Of a stretch of DNA of 29,398 nt, positions 19,032-26,308 are shown in pieces. The stretch spans positions 1 through 29,398 of the IMG/VR virus record IMGVR_UViG_3300044703_000139, one strand, 5' to 3'. The notes under the pieces were generated by a model. That model had not been told where the DNA came from, ran no database searches, and worked only from the letters and a program-made list of their open reading frames with translations. Source of the DNA: a virus. How positions within the stretch are numbered: position 1 is the first letter of the stretch; the number at the start of each line of letters is the position of its first letter. Both the position numbers and the translations under genes were made by a program.

Positions 19032-19754
19032 GTGGACACACTCAGCTTCAGCACTCCGGCCAAGACACGCACCGCGCAGGCCGTACCCGTCGTCCTGTGC
19101 GGCGAGGAGTTCACCGTCCGGCGCCCGAAAGACGCCGTCGTTTACTTCATGCAGACCGTGATCGGCGACTCCGTGTCCGAGGGAGACCGCGCCATGGCGG
19201 TCTTGCAGTTCGTCGACAGCGCGCTGGACCCGGTCGACCGCAAGCGGTTCTTCGATCGCTGCCTCGACGGCCCCCGCGGACTGGAGTACCCCGGCGATCC
19301 GGTGAATCAGGCCGCCACGCTGGAGATGATCGGCAGCCTCCTCGACCGCTGGAACGCCTGGCCCGAGACCGGTCACCACACTCCGGACCCCGTGATCGTC
19401 GAGCCCACCGCGACACCGTTCGCCGGGCAGCCGGTCCGCATCAAGCACGAAGAATTGGATCTCGACTTCACGGCCTGGCCGCCGAAGGACATCATCCTGC
19501 TGTTCGTAGCCGCCTCCATGGCCACCGGCGCCTCGGTCGGCCAGCAGGCCTGGGCGATCGGGCTGTTCCTCGACGCCGCGCTGCTCAAACAGGACGAGCT
19601 CATGGTGTCGCAGCGGTTGCGCCACACCGACGACGAACTCGATCTCGGTCACCTCGCCGAGATCGTCCAGGAACTCATCACGCGCTGGACACCGAAGGGC
19701 AACCGGGCCGCGCGCCGGGCCGCGGCCGCGGGCCGCGTCATCGACGTTGACTAA
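19032..19754 (+). CDS. Tail assembly chaperone-like protein with duplicated domain
   Basis: 240 aa from a GTG with AGGGCGG upstream. Two halves resemble each other: EFTVRRPKDAVVYFM ... QFVDSALDPVDRKRFFDRCL ... EMIGSLLDRW, and DFTAWPPKDIILLFV ... LFLDAALLKQDELMVSQRL ... EIVQELITRW. The motif of a short strand ending Pro-Lys-Asp, helices and a final RW is typical of actinophage tail assembly chaperones, which coat the tape measure before tube polymerisation. Position two genes before the tape measure supports this. It overlaps the next gene by eight bases in another frame. The upstream gene should be the major tail protein but is not. Confidence 0.7.
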   Translation: MDTLSFSTPAKTRTAQAVPVVLCGEEFTVRRPKDAVVYFMQTVIGDSVSEGDRAMAVLQFVDSALDPVDRKRFFDRCLDGPRGLEYPGDPVNQAATLEMIGSLLDRWNAWPETGHHTPDPVIVEPTATPFAGQPVRIKHEELDLDFTAWPPKDIILLFVAASMATGASVGQQAWAIGLFLDAALLKQDELMVSQRLRHTDDELDLGHLAEIVQELITRWTPKGNRAARRAAAAGRVIDVD

Positions 19755-20358
19755 CCCGTTCACCCTCCGCCAGCAGCACGGCCCGCCCGCGCCAGCTCAG
19801 CCGCTGGACTTCGAGATCGACGGCGAGACGTTTACCCTGCCCGTCCTCGGCACCCGTGCCTGGCTGGAGATCCTGACGCTGAAACGCCCCGGCTGCTGGT
19901 GGCAGGCCATCCCGACCGCCCTGGCCGGCACCGGCTTCACCCGCCTCTACGCCCGCCTGGTCGACAACGACGACACCTTCGACATCGACGACCTCGAGTC
20001 GGTGGCCGAGCAGGTCCTGCCGCACGTGCTTGGCGTCGAGATCGACGCCGCCAGCCGCCTCGCCAGCGGGGCCTACGGCAACTGGATGCTGTTCGACTCC
20101 TGGGCGGCCACGGTCGGACTCGACCCCATTGAGCTGCCGATTCCCCGCCTGCTGGCGGCCTCCTACGCCTGGCGCAGAGCGCTGTGCCAGGAGACCGCGG
20201 AACTGCGCCGCCTCGACACCGAAGTGTTCGCCCCGGCCCCCGCCGACACCATCAGCGGCAAGAGCCGCGTCCTGTCCGCCGAACCCGAATGGCTCGACGA
20301 GCAGGAGGAAGCCGCGTTCATGGGCTTCCTGAGCAACATCGGCGCGCGAGCAGGCTAA
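19747..20358 (+). CDS. Second tail assembly chaperone-region protein
   Basis: 203 aa from a TTG inside the end of the previous gene, +1 frame relative to it. Residues 24-45 (LDFEIDGETFTLPVLGTRAW) hold an E-IDG-TF-LP strand like that of the first chaperone. Helices follow (GTGFTRLYARLVDNDDTFDI, IPRLLAASYAWRRALCQETA). In many siphophages this gene is made as a frameshift fusion to the first chaperone (G/GT). Here no slippery heptamer is visible and the ribosome binding site is weak, so both a coupled start and an unusual frameshift remain possible. It ends just before the tape measure gene. Confidence 0.7.
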   Translation: MTNPFTLRQQHGPPAPAQPLDFEIDGETFTLPVLGTRAWLEILTLKRPGCWWQAIPTALAGTGFTRLYARLVDNDDTFDIDDLESVAEQVLPHVLGVEIDAASRLASGAYGNWMLFDSWAATVGLDPIELPIPRLLAASYAWRRALCQETAELRRLDTEVFAPAPADTISGKSRVLSAEPEWLDEQEEAAFMGFLSNIGARAG

Positions 20359-20444
20359 ACCCGCTCAGCCCGTTACGATCAAGACACATCAGCTAGGCCG
20401 ACTGGCGCCTCGTGGCCGGGCCACCCCGAACAGGGAGTGGACCC

Positions 20445-23414
20445 GTGGCCATTGGCAGCGGCGGCTCGATCGCGCAGGCCGCGGTCGACATCGTTGCCGA
20501 CGGCAAGGGCTTCCCCGCCTCTGTTCGCAAGGCAATCCTCGGCGCCGGGGGCGAGGCCGAGAAGTCCGGCAAGGACACCGGCACCGACTGGTCCTCCGCG
20601 TTTCGCCAGGCCGTCGCCAACAACATCGCCAAGATGTCCCTGAGCAAGATCTTCGGGGTCTTCCAGGCCGGGGCGAAGGCGCTGGTCTTCTCGTTCATCG
20701 GCGCGCAGGCCGCGGCCGCCGCCGGGGGACTGATCCAGTTCACCGCCGCGCTGCTGCCGGCAGTGGGCATCATGGCCGCTGCCCCGGCCGGGATCGCGGT
20801 GTTCGCCGGGCTGCTGGGCACCCTGGGCATCGCCCTGTCCGGCGTCGGTGACGCCTTCGGGGCCGCGCTGTCGGGCGACGCGAAGAAATTCGAGCAGTCC
20901 CTGGCCAGCCTGTCCCCGGCCGCGCAGACCGTCGCCCGGGACCTGCGCTCGGTCAAGCCCGAGATCGACGGCCTCAAAGCGAGCGTGCAGGACGCCTTCT
21001 TCGCGCCTCTGGTCGGCCGGATTCAGCAGCTGGCCTCCGTGCTCATCGGGCCACTGAAGTCCGGCATGTCCAGCGTCGCGGCGGAGTTCGGCCTGGGCGC
21101 CTCGCAGGTCGCCGCCTTTGCCACCGAGAGCCAGTCCGTCAGCGTCCTGGACCAGGTCTTCGCCACCCTGCGCAAATCCGTCTCGAACGTCACCCCGGCC
21201 CTGGTACCGGTGCTTCGCGGGTTCCGCGACCTCACCGGTGTCGGGCTGCCGCTCATCGAGCAGCTGTCGGCCGGCGTCGGCTCGCTGGCGACCCAGTTCG
21301 GCGAGTGGATCCAGCAGGCCGCCGCCAGCGGGCAGGCGCTGAACTGGATCAACAACGCCGTCGCCGTGTTCAAGCAGCTGTGGACGATCGTCGCCAGCGT
21401 CGGCGGCATCATCGAGGCCGTCTTCCGCGCCGCGCAGACCGCGGGCACCGGCGTCGTCGGCACCTTCGGACAGCTGCTCACCTCCGCGAACGCCTTCCTC
21501 AGCAGCGTCCAGGGCCAGCAGGCGCTCGTTACGATCTTCCAGACCCTCGCGGTGATCGGTAGCCAGCTCGGTCCGATCTTCACCGCCTTCGGCGGCTCCC
21601 TGGCCTTGATCGCTCCGCAGATCGCCGCCATCGCCCTGGCCATCGGCCCCGGTATCGCCTCCGCGATCGCCCTGCTCGGGCCTGCGCTGGCCGCCCTCGG
21701 ACCTGGCCTGACCGCCGTCGCCGCCGGGCTGTCGGCCGCCTTCGGAAACCCCGCGTTCGCCGCCGGGCTCCTGCAGCTGGCTCAGTCCCTCTCCGGCGTC
21801 CTCGTTGCGGTCTCGCCCCTGCTGCCCCTGATCGGGCAGCTGGCAGGCATCCTCGGCAGCGCCCTGGCCAGCGCGATCAACGCGGCCATGGCCGTGCTCG
21901 GGCCCGTCGTCGACGTCCTGTCCGCCCTCGGCATCGTGGTCGGCCCGCTCGGGCCCGCGATCAACTTCCTGGCCGGCGCCCTGGGCGCGATCATCGGCGT
22001 GCTCGTCGCCGTCCGGGTCGCCGTGATGGCCTGGACCGCGGCCCAGTGGCTGCTCAACATCGCGATGGACGCCAACCCGATCGGCGTGATCATCCTCGTG
22101 ATCGGCCTGCTGGTCAGCGCCTTCATCTACCTGTGGAACAACAGCGCAGGCTTCCGCGATTTCTGGATCGGCCTGTGGGACGCGGTCAAGGGCGCCGTCG
22201 AGGCCGCCGTGAACTGGATCTCCGGTGCGGTCTCCGCCATCGGCGATTTTTTCTCGAATTTGGGCTCGTCGATCTCCTCCGGAGTCGGCGCGGTGCTCGA
22301 CTGGTTCGCCTCGCTGCCAGGCAAAATCGGCTCATTTTTGGCTTCACTGCCCGGAATTCTCTGGTCCGCGTTCACCTCGGCGCTCCAATTTGGACTGAAC
22401 GCGGTCGTTCAGGGACTCCAGTGGATCATCGCCGAAATCATCGCGTTCCCGATGCAGGTGGTCTACATCATCGGCCAGCTCGGCGTGCTGCTGTGGAACG
22501 CGCTGACCGCGGCCTGGCAGTGGGCCTCGACCGCCGTCGTGGCCGGCGTGACCGCGATCGTCGACTTCGTCATCGGCCTGCCCGGCATGATCGTCAACGG
22601 GATCTCCAACCTCGGCTCGATGCTCGCAGGCTGGGCCTCGGCCGCCTGGGAATGGGCCAAGTCGACGACGATCTCGACCGCGCTCGCGATCTACAGCTGG
22701 GTGACCGGGCTGCCCGGCCGGATCCTCTCCGGCATCGCGAATCTGGGCTCGATGCTCGGCTCGTGGGCCTCCAACGCCTGGAACAACGCCGTGAACGGCA
22801 TGAAGTCCGCCGCCGAGGGCATCTGGGGCTTCGTCAAATCGATCCCGGATCGGATCCTGTCCGGGCTCGGCAACCTCGGCTCGCTGCTGCTCGGCGCGGG
22901 CAAGGCGATCATCAACGGCCTGCTCAACGGCATCAAGGCCGCCGCGGGCGCGGTGTGGGACTTCATCTCCGGCATCGGCGACAAAATCAAGTCCCTGAAG
23001 GGGCCACTCGACTACGACAAGATCATGCTCGTCCCCGAGGGCAAGGCGATCATCGGCGGCCTCAACCGCGGCCTGCAGGACGAGTTCGGCTCGGTGCGCT
23101 CCACAGTCTCCGGCTTCACCAAGGAACTGTCGAACCTCACGATCCCGATCAAGACCGAGACCAGCCTGATCACCGAACCCTTGCGCACGCCCGAAATGGC
23201 CGCGGCCGCGCGCAACGCGCAGGCGTTCGTCGACCTGCAGCTGGCCCGTCAGCAGGCCGGCACCCCGAACGCCGACGGGTTCGCGCCGTTCGCGACGCCA
23301 TCGCCGTCGCAGGTCACGGTGAACGCCCCGATCACCATGACCACCCAGGCCACCGATCCGTACCTGGTCGCGCGGATGACCGCCGACTCCGTCGCCCAGC
23401 TCACCCAGGTCTGA
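20445..23414 (+). CDS. Tail tape measure protein
   Basis: 989 aa, the longest gene in the window; by the usual 1.5 angstrom per residue it implies a tail near 150 nm. The GTG at 20445 has GGGAG seven bases upstream; a GTG at 20412 has none. Residues 1-70 are soluble (MAIGSGGSIAQAAVDIVADG), then come long hydrophobic helices (FIGAQAAAAAGGLIQFTAAL, GPGIASAIALLGPALAALGP, NPIGVIILVIGLLVSAFIYL). Residues about 610-835 contain five 44-aa repeats with GLPG--I--GI-NLGSML. The segment KGPLDYDKIMLVPEGKAIIG is a hallmark of actinophage tape measures. It sets tail length and helps pass DNA through the host membrane. Confidence 0.92.
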   Translation: MAIGSGGSIAQAAVDIVADGKGFPASVRKAILGAGGEAEKSGKDTGTDWSSAFRQAVANNIAKMSLSKIFGVFQAGAKALVFSFIGAQAAAAAGGLIQFTAALLPAVGIMAAAPAGIAVFAGLLGTLGIALSGVGDAFGAALSGDAKKFEQSLASLSPAAQTVARDLRSVKPEIDGLKASVQDAFFAPLVGRIQQLASVLIGPLKSGMSSVAAEFGLGASQVAAFATESQSVSVLDQVFATLRKSVSNVTPALVPVLRGFRDLTGVGLPLIEQLSAGVGSLATQFGEWIQQAAASGQALNWINNAVAVFKQLWTIVASVGGIIEAVFRAAQTAGTGVVGTFGQLLTSANAFLSSVQGQQALVTIFQTLAVIGSQLGPIFTAFGGSLALIAPQIAAIALAIGPGIASAIALLGPALAALGPGLTAVAAGLSAAFGNPAFAAGLLQLAQSLSGVLVAVSPLLPLIGQLAGILGSALASAINAAMAVLGPVVDVLSALGIVVGPLGPAINFLAGALGAIIGVLVAVRVAVMAWTAAQWLLNIAMDANPIGVIILVIGLLVSAFIYLWNNSAGFRDFWIGLWDAVKGAVEAAVNWISGAVSAIGDFFSNLGSSISSGVGAVLDWFASLPGKIGSFLASLPGILWSAFTSALQFGLNAVVQGLQWIIAEIIAFPMQVVYIIGQLGVLLWNALTAAWQWASTAVVAGVTAIVDFVIGLPGMIVNGISNLGSMLAGWASAAWEWAKSTTISTALAIYSWVTGLPGRILSGIANLGSMLGSWASNAWNNAVNGMKSAAEGIWGFVKSIPDRILSGLGNLGSLLLGAGKAIINGLLNGIKAAAGAVWDFISGIGDKIKSLKGPLDYDKIMLVPEGKAIIGGLNRGLQDEFGSVRSTVSGFTKELSNLTIPIKTETSLITEPLRTPEMAAAARNAQAFVDLQLARQQAGTPNADGFAPFATPSPSQVTVNAPITMTTQATDPYLVARMTADSVAQLTQV
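22270..22930 (+). repeat. Five tandem 132-bp (44-aa) repeats in the tape measure gene
   Basis: The aligned point falls at 22311, 22443, 22575, 22707 and 22839, exactly 132 bases apart. The encoded motif is best kept in units 3-5: GLPGMIVNGISNLGSML, GLPGRILSGIANLGSML, SIPDRILSGLGNLGSLL. Units 1-2 are diverged (SLPGKIGSF..., AFPMQVVYIIGQLGVLL). Confidence 0.8.
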
Positions 23415-23425
23415 GGAGGTCGATC

Positions 23426-24781
23426 GTGGCGTTTGAAGGCTGGATCTGCATGGGCGGCACCGAGCTGGTGAACAACGCCCGCACCGCCCAATACGCTGCC
23501 ATGTACGGGATTCCGGTCAAGGGCGGCAACTGCGCGAACCTCGCCGCGTCGCTGAGCGACCCGCCCTACATGGACCAGGTCAGCGACCCCGCACCCTGGT
23601 ACGACCCGTCGGTCCCCGACTCGAAGGGCTTCTGCGGCTTCCTCGGCCTGGAGATCATCGGGGCATCGGACTCGACGTCGACGACCCGCTGGACGAACCT
23701 CATCGGCGACGGCGCGGTGTCCGGGCCGCTACGTCGCGACGCCCGCGAGATCCAGGTCAAGACCGTCGCCATCGGCGCGAACGAAGCCGCCTTGTCCTAC
23801 GGCATCTCCTGGCTGGCCTCGGCGCTGCGCGGATCGCCGTGCCGCGTCGGCGAGGAGCTGATGCTCTACGCCGCCTGCCCGGAACCACCGCGGCAGCCGT
23901 GCACGGCCGAGGAGGAGCCGCCGACCTACGGCCCCGTCGCCCTGGGCGACCACATGGTGCGGCGCCTGTTCAACGTCATGGTGCTGCAAGGTCCGAAGGT
24001 CACGCTGAAGAAGTACCTCTCGGCCGGGCGGTCCGCGGACTCCGGCAGCGTGCTGGCCGAGGTCAACTTCATCGTCAAGGCCGGCGTCCCCTTCTGGTAC
24101 CAGCAGCCGATGCCGGTGGCCAGCGCGCTCGGCGGTCAAGGGCGGCCGCCGACCGAGTACTTCGCCGACACGCTGGTCAACTACGACCCGGACAGCTACT
24201 GGACGACGTGCCGGACGAAACAGGAGACCGTCGACCAGTCCTGTTTGGACGATCAGGCGATGCCCTTGCCTGGCTGCAAGGACACCGCGCCGCCGATCGT
24301 GCCCGTGCCGCCGCAGGACCCCTGCTACCCGTCCGGTCCGTACCCCAAGGCGAACCGGATCATCTACAAGATCGAACGCGCGGACCTCACCGACTGGCTG
24401 GAGAAGGTCCCGATCCTCACCCTGCAGACCGGCGCGACGCCGCTGCGGCGGCTGCTGGTGCGCTGGTACACCAACCCGCAGGGCCGCCCGCCGACCGACG
24501 CGCTCGACCCGTGCGCGGTGTGCAGCTCGTTCACCATCGCCTACCTGCCGCGCAACTCCACGCTCACGATCGACGGCCGCGTGAACAGCGCCGTCGTCGA
24601 GTGCACCGGCAACCGCATCGCCAACCCGATCCTCTACGGACCGGCGTCCTCGCTGTACTCGTGGCCGATTTTCGAGTGCAACACCAGCATGTTCCTCGAA
24701 GTCATCGTCGACAGCCGCAGCTCGTGGGCTCCGGACTCCACCCTCGACGTTTTCCTCTGCGCGCGAGGGGATACCTGCTGA
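23426..24781 (+). CDS. Distal tail / minor tail protein
   Basis: 451 aa. The GTG has GAGGAGGT a few bases upstream and follows the tape measure by 11 bases, the place of the distal tail (Dit-like) protein. The N-terminus (AFEGWICMGGTELVNNARTA, FCGFLGLEIIGASDSTSTTR) and the middle (RREI-type strands, LFNVMVLQGPKVTLKKYLSA, VLAEVNFIVKAGVPFWYQQP) fit a beta-sandwich tail protein. A Cys/Pro-rich insertion lies at about 145-310 (LYAACPEPPRQPCTAEEEP, TTCRTKQETVDQSCLDD). The C-terminal part is a jelly-roll-like domain (SSFTIAYLPRNSTLTIDGRV, MFLEVIVDSRSSWAPDSTLD). It likely forms the ring that joins the tail tube to the tip. Confidence 0.8.
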   Translation: MAFEGWICMGGTELVNNARTAQYAAMYGIPVKGGNCANLAASLSDPPYMDQVSDPAPWYDPSVPDSKGFCGFLGLEIIGASDSTSTTRWTNLIGDGAVSGPLRRDAREIQVKTVAIGANEAALSYGISWLASALRGSPCRVGEELMLYAACPEPPRQPCTAEEEPPTYGPVALGDHMVRRLFNVMVLQGPKVTLKKYLSAGRSADSGSVLAEVNFIVKAGVPFWYQQPMPVASALGGQGRPPTEYFADTLVNYDPDSYWTTCRTKQETVDQSCLDDQAMPLPGCKDTAPPIVPVPPQDPCYPSGPYPKANRIIYKIERADLTDWLEKVPILTLQTGATPLRRLLVRWYTNPQGRPPTDALDPCAVCSSFTIAYLPRNSTLTIDGRVNSAVVECTGNRIANPILYGPASSLYSWPIFECNTSMFLEVIVDSRSSWAPDSTLDVFLCARGDTC

Positions 24782-25995
24782 TGCCGCTGCTGGGACACGC
24801 ACAGACCTACGACGCCGCGATCTACCGCCAAGGCGGCAAGCAGCTGTGGACCCGCGTCGGCGGTCTCACCGCCGTCGAGTGGGGCCGCAAGCTCGACGAC
24901 TACTCCGAAGGCAAGATCACCGTCTCCAAGGGCCTGTCCGACGATGCGGTCTGCGGGAAGCTCGGCCAGGTCAACACCTGGAAGCACGAGCTGTGCATCT
25001 TCCGCGACGCGGAGATGGTTTGGTGCGGGCCCATCGTGCAGAAAAGCGAGTTCCGCGACCGGTTCGTCTTCAACGCCCGCGACATGATCGCCTGGTTCGA
25101 CCGCCGCTACAACCCCGTCCCCTACAACTGGGTGCCGGTGTCCAGCCAGAACCCCGGCGGCTGGGGCGAGGCCAACGTCGGCGGCCTGATCTGGCACATC
25201 CTCGCCGACTGCTTCGACCTCAACGGTGCCGCCGGACACCGCGCCGAGCACGACCCGAACCTCTACCCGTACCTGCTCGTCGACAGCACCCCGGGCATCA
25301 ACGCCTCGGTCCAGGCCGTCCGGGTCCGCGAGAAGAACGTCGGCACGCTCATACGCGACCTGCTGCAGCACGGCATCGACATGTTCACCATCGGCCGGTT
25401 CATCGTGATCCGCCACATCTCCAACACCCGCGCGAACGTGCCGTACCGGCTCACCCAGGACGACTTCATCGGCGACCTCGAGATCAGGGAGATGGGGCTC
25501 GACGCCGCGACCCGCGGCATCGTCGTCGGCGGCCAGGCCCAGACCACCGACGGCGCCAACAATCCCGCGGCCGGACAGACGCTGCCCCCGATCGGCGTGG
25601 CCGGCGGGGTCGACGCCCAGTTCGGCCTGATCGAGAAGGGCGTCCAGTCCCAGACCGCCACCAGCCAGAAAGCGGTGGACTCCCTGGCCCGGCAGGTCGC
25701 CAGCTACGGCAACCCACCGCCGGTGGCGATCATCGTGCCGGACAAGACGCAGCTGTCGCCGACCGCGAACATCACCATCCGCGACCTCGTCCCCGCGCGG
25801 CGCCTCAACGTGCGCCTCGACCGCTTCTGCACGCCGGTCGAGAGCCAGTTCGTCATCTCCGAGGTCGCCGCGTCCTGCACCGTGGACGACTCCGGCATCT
25901 CCGAGCAGGTGCAGGTCAGCTTCACCACCGACGGCGTCCCGCTGAGCACCCTGTCCGGCGCGCCGACCGCGCTCACGGCAGGAGCCGGCGGATGA
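24781..25995 (+). CDS. Tail hub / minor tail protein (Gp37-like)
   Basis: 404 aa; the ATG overlaps the previous stop (TGATG). The N-terminus (RVGGLTAVEWGRKLDDYSEG, VNTWKHELCIFRDAEMVWCG, PIVQKSEFRDRFVFNARDMI) has the typical layout of actinophage hub proteins resembling the siphovirus Gp37-like family: antiparallel barrel strands, W-GPI, then ARDM. Helical LIRDLLQHGIDMFTIGRFIV is followed by strands. The C-terminal region (KAVDSLARQVASYGNPPPVA, LSPTANITIRDLVPARRLNV) gives the conserved end. It likely caps the tail tube and opens during infection. No lytic domain is visible. Confidence 0.8.
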   Translation: MPLLGHAQTYDAAIYRQGGKQLWTRVGGLTAVEWGRKLDDYSEGKITVSKGLSDDAVCGKLGQVNTWKHELCIFRDAEMVWCGPIVQKSEFRDRFVFNARDMIAWFDRRYNPVPYNWVPVSSQNPGGWGEANVGGLIWHILADCFDLNGAAGHRAEHDPNLYPYLLVDSTPGINASVQAVRVREKNVGTLIRDLLQHGIDMFTIGRFIVIRHISNTRANVPYRLTQDDFIGDLEIREMGLDAATRGIVVGGQAQTTDGANNPAAGQTLPPIGVAGGVDAQFGLIEKGVQSQTATSQKAVDSLARQVASYGNPPPVAIIVPDKTQLSPTANITIRDLVPARRLNVRLDRFCTPVESQFVISEVAASCTVDDSGISEQVQVSFTTDGVPLSTLSGAPTALTAGAGG

Positions 25996-26306
25996 AGCTC
26001 ACCGGCCCCGTCGGCTCCCTCAACCCCGCCCGCGAGGCGGCCCGCCTCGCCGAGCGCGCGGCCGCGACGCCACCGCGGGTCACCGGCACGATCGCGCCCG
26101 CCCCGAACCCGAGCCAGCCCGACCCGGGCACCGCCGGACCGGCGGCCGCGCGAGCCGCCCGCACCACCGCGGCCGCGCCCGAGCCTGGCCCGGTCGCGCC
26201 GGGCTGGCGCCTCGACGTCGACCCGGACGGTTCCCTGGTCGCCGTCCACGACCCCACCGACACCCGCGTGGTCATCGCCACGCCCAACCCGGAAAACGGA
26301 GGTTGA
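25992..26306 (+). CDS. Small Ala/Pro-rich tail-module protein
   Basis: 104 aa; the ATG overlaps the hub gene's stop (ATGA). The N-terminal 30 residues form a basic helix (LNPAREAARLAERAAATPPR). Residues 33-70 are an Ala/Pro linker (APAPNPSQPDPGTAGPAAAR). The C-terminus is a small beta motif (GWRLDVDPDGSLVAVHDPTD, TRVVIATPNPENGG) resembling repeats seen in tail accessory proteins. It probably joins the hub to the next tip protein; this is inferred from position only. Confidence 0.7.
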   Translation: MKLTGPVGSLNPAREAARLAERAAATPPRVTGTIAPAPNPSQPDPGTAGPAAARAARTTAAAPEPGPVAPGWRLDVDPDGSLVAVHDPTDTRVVIATPNPENGG

Positions 26307-26308
26307 CC

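Noticed and set aside
22046-23425. Long in-frame extension upstream of the distal tail protein
   Set aside because: It overlaps the tape measure in another frame with Arg/Asp-rich composition; the GTG at 23426 follows GAGGAGGT.
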